64,000 bases of DNA from JAJCYX01 sp965243825 (lineage in GTDB: Bacteria; Chloroflexota; Dehalococcoidia; Lucifugimonadales; Lucifugimonadaceae), in contig CBDEVT010000001.1 of the NCBI GenBank assembly GCA_965243825.1, forward strand, positions 62,001 through 126,000. The letters run 5' to 3'. Below are positions 17,485 through 26,099 of this stretch, piece after piece. The position numbers and the translations under genes were made by a program. The notes below the pieces were generated by a model that searched no databases, was not told where the DNA came from, and was given only the letters and a program-made list of their open reading frames with translations. How positions within the stretch are numbered: the stretch's first letter is position 1; the number at the start of each line of letters is the position of its first letter.

Positions 17485-18803
17485 CAGTCACTATCTCCAA
17501 GTACATCCATCAGGTGCCCCATCTTTTCTTGCTTGGTGCGGAGATAGCGGCGGTTCTCCTGGTTAGGTTCTATAACCAGCGGTACTTGTTCGACCATTTC
17601 TAGCCCGAACCCTTCCAACCCGACGATCTTCTTAGGGTTATTGGTCAGGAACTTGAACTTGCGGACTCCGAGATCTCGCAAGATCTGTGCACCGACTCCA
17701 TATCTCCGGAGATCCATTGGAAAACCAAGCCTCTCGTTAGCCTCCACGGTGTCCAGACCTTCATCCTGGAGACTGTAGGCACGGAGCTTGTTTATCAGCC
17801 CAATCCCTCTGCCCTCCTGCCGCATGTAGACGAATACTCCGGTTCCCTCGTTTTCGATCATTTGCAGCGCCCGTTCTGCCTGGTCTCCGCAGTCACAGCG
17901 CATTGATCCAAAGACATCACCGGTAAGGCATTCAGAGTGGACGCGCACAAGAACAGGTTCCGACCCATCAACGTCACCTTTGACGAGTGCGACATGTTCG
18001 TCCGGGTCGACGAAGCTGTTGTAAGCAATGGCTCTGAATTCGCCCCAGCGAGTCGGAAGCCGAGTTTCCACAAGCCGCTCGATCAGCTTCTCGTGTGACA
18101 TTCGATAGGCGATGATGTCCGCGATCGAAACTACCGGAATATCGTGTTTTCGTGAGATCTCTTCAAGCTGCGGTCGTCGTGCCATCGTGCCGTCAGGATT
18201 CATGATCTCGCAGATCACAGCCACCGGACTCTTCCCGGCAAGCCTTGCGAGGTCAACAGATCCCTCTGTCTGTCCTGCCCGCACTAACACTCCACCGTCC
18301 TGGTAGCGAAGCGGGAAGATGTGGCCAGGCTGCACAAGGTTGGCCGCGCTGGCTTCGCCATTTGAGAGTAGTTGTACCGTGCGGGAGCGATCTGCCGCCG
18401 AGATTCCTGTCGTGATCCCATCTGCAGCATCAACCGAAACAGTGAATGCAGTGCCATGAGCTGAAGTGTTGTTCTGCACCATCATTGGCAATTTGAATCG
18501 GGCAAGGTCCTCGCCCGTCATTGGCACGCAGATAAGACCGCGGCCCTCCATCGCCATAAAGTTGATTGCCTCAGGCGTGATGTCCTCCGCAGCCATCGCG
18601 AAGTCGCCTTCGTTCTCGCGGTCTTCGTCATCCACGAGGATGACCATCTTTCCCGCTCTGTAAGCAGCGATAGCCGCCTCGACAGAAGCTGTGGAGGCCT
18701 CCTCAGACGGTCCACCTACGACCTCTCGCCCGGTTGCTTCGCTCATAGTTTCAGAGTCCAGCTCCAGGCTTCGGTTGTCACTCTGTGAGTGAGTCGAACT
18801 CAT
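17484..18803 (-). CDS. ribBA: Bifunctional 3,4-dihydroxy-2-butanone-4-phosphate synthase / GTP cyclohydrolase II
   Basis: A 439-residue fusion. The N-terminal butanone phosphate synthase half has DDEDRENEGDF (58-68), SAHGTAFTVSVDA (114-126) and the Asp/Glu metal site. The C-terminal cyclohydrolase half has SECLTGDVFGSMRCDCGDQ, with zinc ligands Cys292, Cys303 and Cys305, then RQEGRGIGL. Both active sites look complete, so both starting branches of riboflavin synthesis are encoded here. The first ~40 residues are a non-conserved polar extension. It overlaps ribE by 4 bp and ribH by 1 bp, indicating translational coupling. Confidence 0.95.
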   Translation of the reverse strand: MSSTHSQSDNRSLELDSETMSEATGREVVGGPSEEASTASVEAAIAAYRAGKMVILVDDEDRENEGDFAMAAEDITPEAINFMAMEGRGLICVPMTGEDLARFKLPMMVQNNTSAHGTAFTVSVDAADGITTGISAADRSRTVQLLSNGEASAANLVQPGHIFPLRYQDGGVLVRAGQTEGSVDLARLAGKSPVAVICEIMNPDGTMARRPQLEEISRKHDIPVVSIADIIAYRMSHEKLIERLVETRLPTRWGEFRAIAYNSFVDPDEHVALVKGDVDGSEPVLVRVHSECLTGDVFGSMRCDCGDQAERALQMIENEGTGVFVYMRQEGRGIGLINKLRAYSLQDEGLDTVEANERLGFPMDLRRYGVGAQILRDLGVRKFKFLTNNPKKIVGLEGFGLEMVEQVPLVIEPNQENRRYLRTKQEKMGHLMDVLGDSD

Positions 18804-19405
18804 GACGCGACAGCTCCAAGTTTCTCAAGATGCGGAACAGCGAGCTTCTCTACGTATTTTGCCGTCACATCAACTTCCAGGTTCACTTCACTACCAACAG
18901 GTCTCTCACTGAGAGTGGTGTGTTCCAGCGTGTAAGGAATGACTGCAATCTCAAATGATCGGTTGTCCACATCGGTGATCGTCAAACTGATGCCGTCAAC
19001 CGCTATAAAGCCCTTTTCAACAACATAGCGGAGCAGATCGAGACCGCAACCTATACGCACCCGGACAGAGTTGGCTTCAGGAGTCACGGAGAGGACCTGC
19101 CCTCGGCCGTCAACGTGACCCTGCACCATGTGGCCGCCGATTCGGTCACCCAGGGCGAGAGACCGCTCCAGATTCACTCCATCGCCCGGGCTCAAAACTT
19201 TGAAGTTTGACCTCTCTACCGTTTCCGGGACGGTTTCAACAGTGAATACACCTTCACCTAGCTCAACAACGGTCAGACAGACTCCGGCAACGCATATGCT
19301 CTCGGACACTTTGAGATCCTGCAAAACAACTGATGCGTCGACCGTCATCCGTTGAAGGTCGTACGAACGCACTTTGCCTACCTCTTCGACTATCCCACTG
19401 AACAT
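18800..19405 (-). CDS. ribE: Riboflavin synthase, alpha subunit
   Basis: From the ATG at 19405 the protein is 201 residues and begins MFSGIVEEVG, the family's signature N-terminus; the frame extends 16 codons further but without homology. The two lumazine-binding repeats are visible. The first contains CVAGVCLTVVE and the second VDGISLTITDVD, each preceded by the Gly-His motif region (GGHMVQGHVDG between repeats). It dismutates two lumazines to riboflavin. It is the first gene of the riboflavin operon. No FMN riboswitch signature is visible in the 162 bp separating it from trmD. Confidence 0.95.
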   Translation of the reverse strand: MFSGIVEEVGKVRSYDLQRMTVDASVVLQDLKVSESICVAGVCLTVVELGEGVFTVETVPETVERSNFKVLSPGDGVNLERSLALGDRIGGHMVQGHVDGRGQVLSVTPEANSVRVRIGCGLDLLRYVVEKGFIAVDGISLTITDVDNRSFEIAVIPYTLEHTTLSERPVGSEVNLEVDVTAKYVEKLAVPHLEKLGAVAS

Positions 19406-19567
19406 TGGTCCAATCTCCGCGCCGTTAGAACAGAGTGCTTTTACGCTTCGCATCTGGCAGCATATCCACTATAAGCCGGTAAATTGCGGTCGGGCGGGCT
19501 GTAGAACAGCCTCGAGCGCCCAAAATGGCTCATTCCACCACTTAGAAGCAAGGTTCTGTTCAATTAC

Positions 19568-20266
19568 ATGCTTCAAATCGACATAGTCACTCTGTTTCCA
19601 GAGATGTTCGGCGGCCCGTTTTCGACCAGCATCGTAGGACGCGCTGTCAAGTCTGAACTCGTTGAGATCAAACTCCATCAGCTGCGCGACTATGCGAATG
19701 ATAGGCACAACACAGCGGACGATGAGCCGTTCGGTGGTGGCCCCGGCATGGTTTTGAAGGCCGAGCCGCTGCTGGCAGCCGTTCGTTCGGTCAAGTCGAA
19801 AAGCCCGGAGACAAGGGTGGTGCTGATGTCACCTCAAGGCCAGATCCTTACACACGGCAAGGTGAAAGAGTTCAGTGAGCTCTCGGCGATCACATTGGTC
19901 TGTGGCCATTATGAAGGAGTTGACCAGCGATTTATCGATTCCGAGGTGGACGAAGAGATATCCATTGGGGACTACGTTTTAACTGGTGGAGAGTTGCCCG
20001 CGATGGTTCTCGTTGACGCGGTGACACGGCTAATACCAGGTGTGCTCGGTGACGAACAATCTGCCTACATGGACTCGTTCGCTGGCGGACTGGACGGGTT
20101 ACTGCAAGGTCCTGTCTATACCCGCCCTAAAGAAGTAGAAGGTCGCAAAGTGCCGGATGTATTGCTTTCCGGCGATCACACGAAAACTGAGCAATGGAGG
20201 CGTCAGCAGGCGGTGCGCAGAACACAAGAGCGCAGACCTGATCTGCTCGAAGACTGGCCAGTCTAG
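19568..20266 (+). CDS. trmD: tRNA (guanine-N1)-methyltransferase
   Basis: A 232-residue SPOUT methyltransferase that makes m1G37 in tRNAs reading CUN, CCN and CGG codons, preventing +1 frameshifts. It has LFPEMFGG (9-16), the PFGGGPGMV loop (54-62), LVCGHYEGVDQR, and the trefoil-knot SAM site ISIGDYVLTGGELPA. The length is normal. It is followed by rplS, the common trmD-rplS pairing, but here a 174-bp gap with its own promoter-like sequence and leader hairpin separates them. No clear ribosome binding site precedes the ATG. Confidence 0.95.
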   Translation: MLQIDIVTLFPEMFGGPFSTSIVGRAVKSELVEIKLHQLRDYANDRHNTADDEPFGGGPGMVLKAEPLLAAVRSVKSKSPETRVVLMSPQGQILTHGKVKEFSELSAITLVCGHYEGVDQRFIDSEVDEEISIGDYVLTGGELPAMVLVDAVTRLIPGVLGDEQSAYMDSFAGGLDGLLQGPVYTRPKEVEGRKVPDVLLSGDHTKTEQWRRQQAVRRTQERRPDLLEDWPV

Positions 20267-20306
20267 GAACGCTGGAACACTCATGCTCATCTGGCCAAAA
20301 AGCTTC

Positions 20307-20336
20307 TTGCCGTCTGCCTTCTGAGGTGGCTACAAT
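20307..20336 (+). promoter_or_regulatory. Candidate promoter for rplS
   Basis: TTGCCG at 20307-20312 and TACAAT at 20331-20336 are separated by 18 nt and lie about 105 bp upstream of the rplS start. This would let rplS be transcribed independently of trmD and would include the hairpin at 20370-20389 in the leader. Confidence 0.5.
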
Positions 20337-20369
20337 TAGAAGGTTGGACTCTTCTGTTTCTAAGTCACC

Positions 20370-20394
20370 GACGCCTCTGGGCGTCTTTTCGCGT
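20370..20394 (+). terminator. Leader hairpin with T-run upstream of rplS (possible attenuator)
   Basis: GACGCC-TCTG-GGCGTC (20370-20385) followed by TTTT. It lies 50 bp upstream of the rplS start, so it is either the trmD terminator or an rplS attenuator. The ten bases CTTTTCGCGT (20385-20394) recur exactly after the leader hairpin of secD (27080-27089). Confidence 0.5.
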
Positions 20395-20440
20395 GGTCCG
20401 GTTCGCCGGCAGTAGCGCAGCAAGCAGGTTACGGCCCGAA

Positions 20441-20818
20441 ATGATCGATCTGAACACACTTAATGGCGATGCGCCCAGGGCGGAGATCGAGGAGTTCGGT
20501 CCCGGCGACACGGTGACCGTCAACCTGAAGATCATCGAAGGCGACAGGGAGCGTATCCAGGCTTTCCAGGGCAATGTGATCTCTGGCCGCTTCAATCCAG
20601 AACACGTACCGGCTCCGACTGAGACCTTCACCGTCAGGCGCCTGTCATACGGGGTTGGTGTTGAGCGGATCGTACCGTTCTGGTCACCTAACCTGGACTC
20701 TGTGAAGGTGACGCGCCAGGGCTCTGTAAGGCGTTCTAAGCTCTACTACCTCAGGGGACGTACTGGCAAGAGCGCCCGAATCAAAGAGCGAAGGCGAACA
20801 GCGGCTACAAACAGTTAA
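20441..20818 (+). CDS. rplS: 50S ribosomal protein L19
   Basis: About 125 residues from the ATG at 20441. The frame extends to a GTG at 20393, but the first 16 codons read through leader sequence and do not resemble L19. The body matches L19: FGPGDTVTVNLKI, ERIQAFQGNVISGR, ETFTVRRLSYGVGVERIVPFWSP and the basic end RRSKLYYLRGRTGKSARIKERR. It sits at the 30S-50S interface. It follows trmD, and a clear intrinsic terminator follows the gene. Confidence 0.95.
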   Translation: MIDLNTLNGDAPRAEIEEFGPGDTVTVNLKIIEGDRERIQAFQGNVISGRFNPEHVPAPTETFTVRRLSYGVGVERIVPFWSPNLDSVKVTRQGSVRRSKLYYLRGRTGKSARIKERRRTAATNS

Positions 20819-20851
20819 AAACTGCCTCATTTGGTGTCGACCACACTAAAG

Positions 20852-20880
20852 ACCCGCCATTTCAGGCGGGTTTTTTGTTT
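20852..20880 (+). terminator. Intrinsic terminator of rplS
   Basis: ACCCGCC-ATTTCA-GGCGGGT (20852-20871) followed by TTTTTTG, 34 bp after the rplS stop. Confidence 0.9.
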
Positions 20881-20931
20881 GCCGAGTGTGACAAGCTGAA
20901 ACCTGATAGCAGTCGCCTTCAACACTAGACA

Positions 20932-21771
20932 ATGCAAACTAAAACATCAAAATTCATGCTCCTTGCCGACCCCCAGTTCGGCATCCTGGCCTTCACCAGG
21001 GCGCGCCAGCAGACCAACGAGGCAGCTCAGGAAGGTCGCGAACTGGACTCTTCCGAGTTGACCGGACAAGACTGGAACACTGAACGAGATCGAGTCAGTA
21101 GAGCAGTTCAGATTGCCAACAGCGTTCAGCCGGATTTTGTCGCGGTACTTGGTGACTTGGTTATGGATTGGGATAACCAGCAGCAGGTGGAGGAAGTGAA
21201 GGCCGAGTTTGCACGGATCGACTCCGGGATTCCCGTTTACTGGGTGGTAGGCAATCACGATGTCGGCATCGACTTCCGTACTCCGGCGGCGGAATCACTC
21301 GAGGCCTACAGAAAAAGCTTCGGAGCCGACTACTACACATTTGTTTCTGGAATCAGCCAGTTCATCGTGTTCAATTCGCCGCTGTTCGACAAACCTGATG
21401 CTGTCCCACAAGAAACCGCAAATCAAAAAACCTGGCTTGAGGCAGAGCTATCCAAGCCCTTACCAACGGGAGTTCGACATCGAATCGTACTGTCCCACCA
21501 CCCACTCTTCGAAACCGACATTGAAGAGGAATACGGGACTTACAACCTGCCTGTTGAGCAGCGGAGGTACCTTGCTGAACTGTTTCTGGATGCAGGGGTC
21601 TCGCACATGTTCGCCGGACACACACACTCCAACGGCGGAACGGTTCACCAGGGATTGAGGATCGTGACGACCACTTCCATCGGAGCAGCGAAAGCCGGTC
21701 GAAGAGGCGGCTACAGGCTTGTCACAGCGACTCCAGACGCCATTCACCACTCGTTCTATGAACTTAGCTGA
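20932..21771 (+). CDS. Calcineurin-like metallophosphoesterase
   Basis: A 279-residue cytoplasmic protein with the full metallophosphoesterase motif series: ADPQFG (12-17, Asp and Gln in place of the more usual Asp-x-His), LGDLVMDW, VGNHDVG, LSHHPLF and the final GHTHSNG. The overall pattern resembles the CSTP1 group. The two-metal site looks complete apart from the His-to-Gln change at the first motif, which is normal in that group. The substrate is unknown. It follows the rplS terminator, so it starts its own unit, and it is followed by a 392-bp gene-free stretch rich in hairpins. Confidence 0.85.
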   Translation: MQTKTSKFMLLADPQFGILAFTRARQQTNEAAQEGRELDSSELTGQDWNTERDRVSRAVQIANSVQPDFVAVLGDLVMDWDNQQQVEEVKAEFARIDSGIPVYWVVGNHDVGIDFRTPAAESLEAYRKSFGADYYTFVSGISQFIVFNSPLFDKPDAVPQETANQKTWLEAELSKPLPTGVRHRIVLSHHPLFETDIEEEYGTYNLPVEQRRYLAELFLDAGVSHMFAGHTHSNGGTVHQGLRIVTTTSIGAAKAGRRGGYRLVTATPDAIHHSFYELS

Positions 21772-21851
21772 GTTCGAAGGTCCCAATGCCGCACCGCTTC
21801 AGAGCCGTAAGTACCACCGTGCTGACCCATCTGACATAGCGTTGGCAAACT

Positions 21852-21958
21852 GGCGGGCTGTAAACAAGAAGGAACCGGAGAGCATCTCCCACATTCTGCG
21901 GTTAGTTAGTGGGATGCACCGGAACCAGCCCGCCGTTCCCCCTTGCCGGCGGGCTGGT
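21852..21958 (+). ncRNA. Candidate structured RNA with mutually exclusive hairpins
   Basis: The 9-mer GGCGGGCTG occurs at 21852-21860 and again at 21948-21956; its exact complement CAGCCCGCC lies between them at 21926-21934. Pairing with the first copy encloses a stacked domain: CCGG/CCGG at 21875-21878 and 21919-21922, and GCATcTCCCAC/GTGGGATGC at 21882-21892 and 21909-21917. Pairing with the second copy gives an 11-bp hairpin (21924-21934 with 21948-21958). This is the geometry of an attenuator or riboswitch. The element is followed by CGCGTTTGCG, not a long T-run, so termination is uncertain. It matches no riboswitch class I know. Confidence 0.45.
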
Positions 21959-21986
21959 CGCGTTTGCGACACTTCCTGGATCTGAA

Positions 21987-22013
21987 CTGCGATAACTGGC
22001 AGGAATATCGCAG
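21987..22013. other. Hairpin in the 21772-22163 intergenic region
   Basis: A perfect 8-bp inverted repeat CTGCGATA/TATCGCAG with an 11-nt loop. Together with smaller repeats at about 22033-22070 it shows that the whole 392-bp stretch without genes is rich in potential RNA structure. Confidence 0.4.
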
Positions 22014-22157
22014 TACCGGTGATAGTGGGCACTCAACTCAGAACGAGTTCAGCTCTAACACTTCTGTTAGCTTTGAACCAACGACCGTTTTCCAACTTGG
22101 AGCCTGGTACTGAGCTGGCCCTTCTCAAAACGCCCACTCGACCCCACTGAACGGGCT

Positions 22158-22187
22158 AAGGCGGTGATCGTTTACCGCCGCCTTTTC
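22158..22187 (+). terminator. Leader hairpin with T-run before the gene preceding priA
   Basis: AAGGCGG (22158-22164) pairs with CCGCCTT (22178-22184), or alternatively GGCGGT with ACCGCC, and TTTT ends the element. It spans the GTG at 22164, so a start there would lie inside the hairpin. Confidence 0.5.
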
Positions 22188-22661
22188 ACTCAACCTAGAA
22201 AACTCGCTAATCTGCGGGCGGAATTCGACGCGGCTGTTCACAAGGGGAGTGTAAATGGCACGACTCCCGAGCTGCTCGACCAATTACGAGATCACGCTGG
22301 GAAGATCAACGGCCTGATGTCGGCGAACTGGAAATCGGTTGTTGACGGGACCGAGGACTGGCCACGCCTGAGTGACAAGCGTGGTGAAGAACTTTCAGTA
22401 AAGTTGCGTGAGCAGTTCATCGAGTACGTTGAGAAGACCGTGCACTGGCTCGACTACTTCGTAATGGATCCAAGCTGGCTGAATCTCACAGCTGTCAACT
22501 ACGCAGCGAACGCGGCACGCGAAGCTGCCAGCGAAGTAAAGCAGGCCCGCGTCAGGTTCGAGGAAGCTTACGAGCTAACTCGAGACGATCTGGCGACCAG
22601 GCCAGCTTCACCGGCTGATCAGGAACTCGAGCAGCAGAGCGGCGATGCCAGCGCAGCCTGA
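22164..22661 (+). CDS. Conserved hypothetical protein, helical
   Basis: Up to 165 residues, almost entirely helical and charged, with no signal peptide or membrane segment. EDWPRLSDKRGEELSVKLREQFIEYVEKTV and the later AREAASEVKQARVRFEEAYE look like helical-bundle segments. The GTG at 22164 lies within a terminator-like hairpin. The next in-frame ATG is 22317 and would give about 114 residues, so the true start is unclear and a non-ATG start near 22212 is possible. I recognise no family. It precedes priA by 153 bp on the same strand. Confidence 0.5.
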   Translation: MIVYRRLFTQPRKLANLRAEFDAAVHKGSVNGTTPELLDQLRDHAGKINGLMSANWKSVVDGTEDWPRLSDKRGEELSVKLREQFIEYVEKTVHWLDYFVMDPSWLNLTAVNYAANAAREAASEVKQARVRFEEAYELTRDDLATRPASPADQELEQQSGDASAA

Positions 22662-22814
22662 TTTTGACCGCAGAACCATCACACCCATTCATACGCTTCT
22701 CGTCAGGCTGCCATACTGTGTTGAGAGCCTAACTGTGCTCTGAGCCCTTGTTCTAGTTGTGGCTTCGCGTGATCAGGGCTGAAGTCAACAGCAATTCGCC
22801 AGACCGTCAGCTAC

Positions 22815-25289
22815 ATGTCTTTCGTCGAGGTAGCGGTCGATTTTCCAGACGACCGCGCACGAACATTTACATATGCCGTTCCGGAGAAGATGAGCGCAAT
22901 TCCGGGTGATCTCGTCTGGGTCCCCTTTGGAACTCAACTTCTACAGGGGATTGTGTTTGCTGCGGTCAGGGATCGACCCGACCCGGAAATCGAAACGCGG
23001 CAACTCGTGTCGGTGGTCGAGAACGGACCGTTTCTGGACGGCCCAAGGCTGCGACTGGCCAGGTGGATTGCCAACTACTACCGGACCACTCTCTTCATCG
23101 CCGCATCCTTAATGTTGCCACCGGGTTCTCGGACTCGACTCAGAACATGGATCCGACGTGAACCGGACAACTTCCCGGCTGACATCACGCTTGGCCGCGA
23201 ACTGAGAGCACATGAAAAACGCGTGCTTGATGCACTGTCGGATGGCGACTGGCAGCGTAAAGACAGGGTGGCTCGCAAGCTAGGCAGGACGGGAACGACA
23301 ACGGTAGATCGCCTGCTACGTCGGCGAATCCTGGAGTCCAGGCATGAGTGGGAGCAACCGAGAGCAAAGGCAGCGTACGTCAACACAATACGCCTTAACG
23401 TCACCGCGTCGGAAGCCACAGGCTTGATCAGCGAGTACACAGATACGCGTTCGCATCGCCGTGCTGAGCTGTTGTCTTACCTCGCGAATCAAAGCGAAGC
23501 ACAGCCCAGAGCAGAGATGACGAAACGGTTCGGCCAGGCATCTGTCAGGTGGGCGATTGACTCAGGATTTGCTGAACTCGAGAAAAAACGTGTACAGCGC
23601 GATCCGCTTTCCGATTTCGTGGTACAGCAGCAGTTCCCTTTCGATGCCACAGCCGCGCAGGCCGGAGCGATAAAGGCCATAACCGATGCCATAGATTCGA
23701 CTACCGCCACTCCGAGCCGGTTCCTTCTCTACGGAGTCACTGGATCCGGTAAGACCGAGGTATATCTACAGGCAGCGGCACATTGTTTACAGGCTGGCAA
23801 GAAGGTTCTTGTGCTCGTGCCTGAAATTGCGCTGACGCCGCAGACTCTTCAGCGTTTCGCATCGCGATTTCCCGGCCGAGTTGCCCTGCTCCATTCCGGA
23901 CTTTCCAACGGAGAACGATTCGACCAGTGGTGGGGAATTCGTGAAGGCCGGTACGACATAGTGCTCGGATCGCGCGGCGCAGTTTTCGCGCCAGTTGCCG
24001 ACCTGGGTCTAATCGTGATCGACGAAGAACATGAGTGGACCTACAAACAGCAGGACCAGACGCCTCGCTACCATGCCCGCGATGCAGCGCAGCTTCTCGC
24101 CCTTGAAACCGGAGCGACGCTTGTACTGGGCAGCGCAACGCCGTCAGTGACCTCATTCAGACGGGCAGAACGAGGGGAGTTTCACATACTCCGTCTGCCG
24201 CATCGTCCCCAGGAGATTACGGGACTAGTATCGGCGAACAATGAAGACGGCCGTGCGAACGTAACCGTTGTCGATATGAAGGACGAACTGCGCTCCGGTC
24301 ACACGGAACTGCTCTCGAGACCACTGCTCTCCTCGATGCGGGACACCATCGCCAGAGGCAACAAGGTGATCCTGTATCTCAACCGTAGAGGGCTCGCGGG
24401 GTTTGTGCAGTGCTCCAACTGCGGGATCATCAGACAGTGTCGACGCTGCGACAATACGCTTACCCACCACACAGCAACTGAACGCCAACCAGCACGCCTC
24501 GAGTGCCATTTCTGCGGATACAAAGTTAGAGCTACGAGAGCCTGCCCAACGTGTGGCGGCAATAGCGTGAAACGGACAGGCCCCGGTACAGAGCGGGTTG
24601 TAGAGGTCGTGAACGAGCACTTTCCGCGGGCAGGGGCAATGCGGTGGGACAGCGACACTGCTCGTACATTCAAAGACCACATGGACCTGCTTGCTCGTTT
24701 TACGGATGGATCACCGAAGGTCCTGGTTGGCACTCAGATGGTCGCCAAGGGTCTCGATATCCCGGCAGTGACCCTGGTCGGCGTAGTCGCAGCGGACATT
24801 GGGCTCGCTGTACCTGACTTCCTGGCCGCTGAACGCTCATTCCAGGTGCTCGCGCAGGTCGCCGGTCGTGCAGGCCGAGGGCCATCTGGCGGCCGGGTGG
24901 TGATCCAGACTATGCAACCAGACCACTACGCGATCCAGGCGGCGGCAGCGCAGGACTATGAGTGGTTCTACGAGAGGGAAATCGAACTTCGTGCGAGGCA
25001 CGATATGCCGCCATACTCTCGACTTGTGAGACTCCAGTATTCCGGCCCTGACGCTGTCGAGGCACACGAGAATGCGTATGGCACAGCGGCAAGATTCGAG
25101 CGCCGTAAGGAGATCAGCGGGTTGTCAGGCATCGAAGTGATCGGACCGACTCCCGCAGTCCCGTTCAGAGTGCGCGGTATGTTTCGCTGGCAGATCGTGC
25201 TTAAGGGATCAGGACCTGAGCAACTCCTGGACGAAGAGTCACCGGGAAACGGATGGAGCGTCGACGTAGACCCGGTTTCGCTTTCGTGA
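22815..25289 (+). CDS. priA: Primosomal protein N' (replication restart helicase)
   Basis: An 824-residue superfamily 2 helicase that recognises stalled forks and reloads the replisome. The N-terminal 3'-end-binding domain begins MSFVEVAVDFPDDRARTF. Walker A is GVTGSGKT near residue 307 and the Walker B motif is DEEHEW near 402. The paired zinc-binding region (about 532-580) has all eight cysteines in four CxxC pairs. Motifs V and VI are VGTQMVAKGLD and QVAGRAGRG. All catalytic parts are present. It is convergent with the receiver-like gene after a 17-bp gap. Confidence 0.95.
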   Translation: MSFVEVAVDFPDDRARTFTYAVPEKMSAIPGDLVWVPFGTQLLQGIVFAAVRDRPDPEIETRQLVSVVENGPFLDGPRLRLARWIANYYRTTLFIAASLMLPPGSRTRLRTWIRREPDNFPADITLGRELRAHEKRVLDALSDGDWQRKDRVARKLGRTGTTTVDRLLRRRILESRHEWEQPRAKAAYVNTIRLNVTASEATGLISEYTDTRSHRRAELLSYLANQSEAQPRAEMTKRFGQASVRWAIDSGFAELEKKRVQRDPLSDFVVQQQFPFDATAAQAGAIKAITDAIDSTTATPSRFLLYGVTGSGKTEVYLQAAAHCLQAGKKVLVLVPEIALTPQTLQRFASRFPGRVALLHSGLSNGERFDQWWGIREGRYDIVLGSRGAVFAPVADLGLIVIDEEHEWTYKQQDQTPRYHARDAAQLLALETGATLVLGSATPSVTSFRRAERGEFHILRLPHRPQEITGLVSANNEDGRANVTVVDMKDELRSGHTELLSRPLLSSMRDTIARGNKVILYLNRRGLAGFVQCSNCGIIRQCRRCDNTLTHHTATERQPARLECHFCGYKVRATRACPTCGGNSVKRTGPGTERVVEVVNEHFPRAGAMRWDSDTARTFKDHMDLLARFTDGSPKVLVGTQMVAKGLDIPAVTLVGVVAADIGLAVPDFLAAERSFQVLAQVAGRAGRGPSGGRVVIQTMQPDHYAIQAAAAQDYEWFYEREIELRARHDMPPYSRLVRLQYSGPDAVEAHENAYGTAARFERRKEISGLSGIEVIGPTPAVPFRVRGMFRWQIVLKGSGPEQLLDEESPGNGWSVDVDPVSLS

Positions 25290-25306
25290 ACGTGCCGCCA
25301 GGCTAC

Positions 25307-25921
25307 TCATGCGATCCGTTGTGATGGCCTGTCGAACATGGCCAGTTTTCGTTCATCAAGAGAACGAGGGCGTGGTCCCAGCTTCTGCAATTCCCTCTGG
25401 ATGCCAGGTTCAACCCATTTCATCCCATGTACCGTTGAGCTGACCGCTTCCATCATCTCCGCGTGGTTCTTGGCAGTAGCCTGCGAAACGACGGACCACG
25501 AATCGACGGTGTAAACCCAGATGTTCTGTGCAAGTGTCTGCGTGAATGGACCGCAGACCAGCATTATGGCGCAGCCTGGACTTCTCTCACTGATATCACG
25601 TGCCAGCGAAACACCGACAACATCACCACCGAAGTCCGTGTCCACGATCGTGAGTTCAGCACCATACTCGTTTGGAAACGCAAGCGCCTCCTTCATGGTC
25701 GTCGCCGTCGCCACCACCTCGAGGTCTGCAACTTCGGCAATCAGTTTCTCGAGCCTCAGGTTAAACACGGACTGACCAACGATCACGACGCGGCTCTTCT
25801 GTTCAGCTTCAGACTGTTTGAAACGAGATGGCAGTACAGAAGCTACACTGGCGTCCATTCTTTGCATCCGGTTGGATCCAGTGCCAATCCTTCGCCTTCG
25901 TATCTTTCTAACTCGTGGCAT
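25307..25921 (-). CDS. Receiver-like (CheY-fold) protein
   Basis: About 204 residues from the ATG at 25921; the frame extends to 25987 and later ATGs are also possible. After a very basic N-terminus (RKIRRRR) there is a CheY-like alternating fold: SRVVIVGQSVFNLRLEKLI, the strand ELTIVDTDFGGD holding the phospho-acceptor-position Asp, and AIMLVCGPF. The acidic pocket at the first strand (usually two Asp) reads VGQS instead, so phosphorylation is doubtful and this may be a pseudo-receiver. No DNA-binding domain or sensor kinase is adjacent. It may respond to protein contacts. Confidence 0.6.
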   Translation of the reverse strand: MPRVRKIRRRRIGTGSNRMQRMDASVASVLPSRFKQSEAEQKSRVVIVGQSVFNLRLEKLIAEVADLEVVATATTMKEALAFPNEYGAELTIVDTDFGGDVVGVSLARDISERSPGCAIMLVCGPFTQTLAQNIWVYTVDSWSVVSQATAKNHAEMMEAVSSTVHGMKWVEPGIQRELQKLGPRPRSLDERKLAMFDRPSQRIA

Positions 25922-26099
25922 GCAAGCCTCACGTTCGTGATCTGATCCGCCTAACTGATCTAGTATTTGGCGGGCACTGCTGAACATTCCTCGGTTTCGT
26001 CACCAGTTGAGCATGGTGCAGGCTCACAATTAGCGATCCGATTGCCATAAGGACCTGTTCTGGTGGCGAGCGTAGTGCTGACGGTGCAACAATGGTGGG

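Noticed and set aside
19406..19567. FMN riboswitch upstream of ribE
   Set aside because: The conserved FMN element sequences were not found in the 162 bp available.
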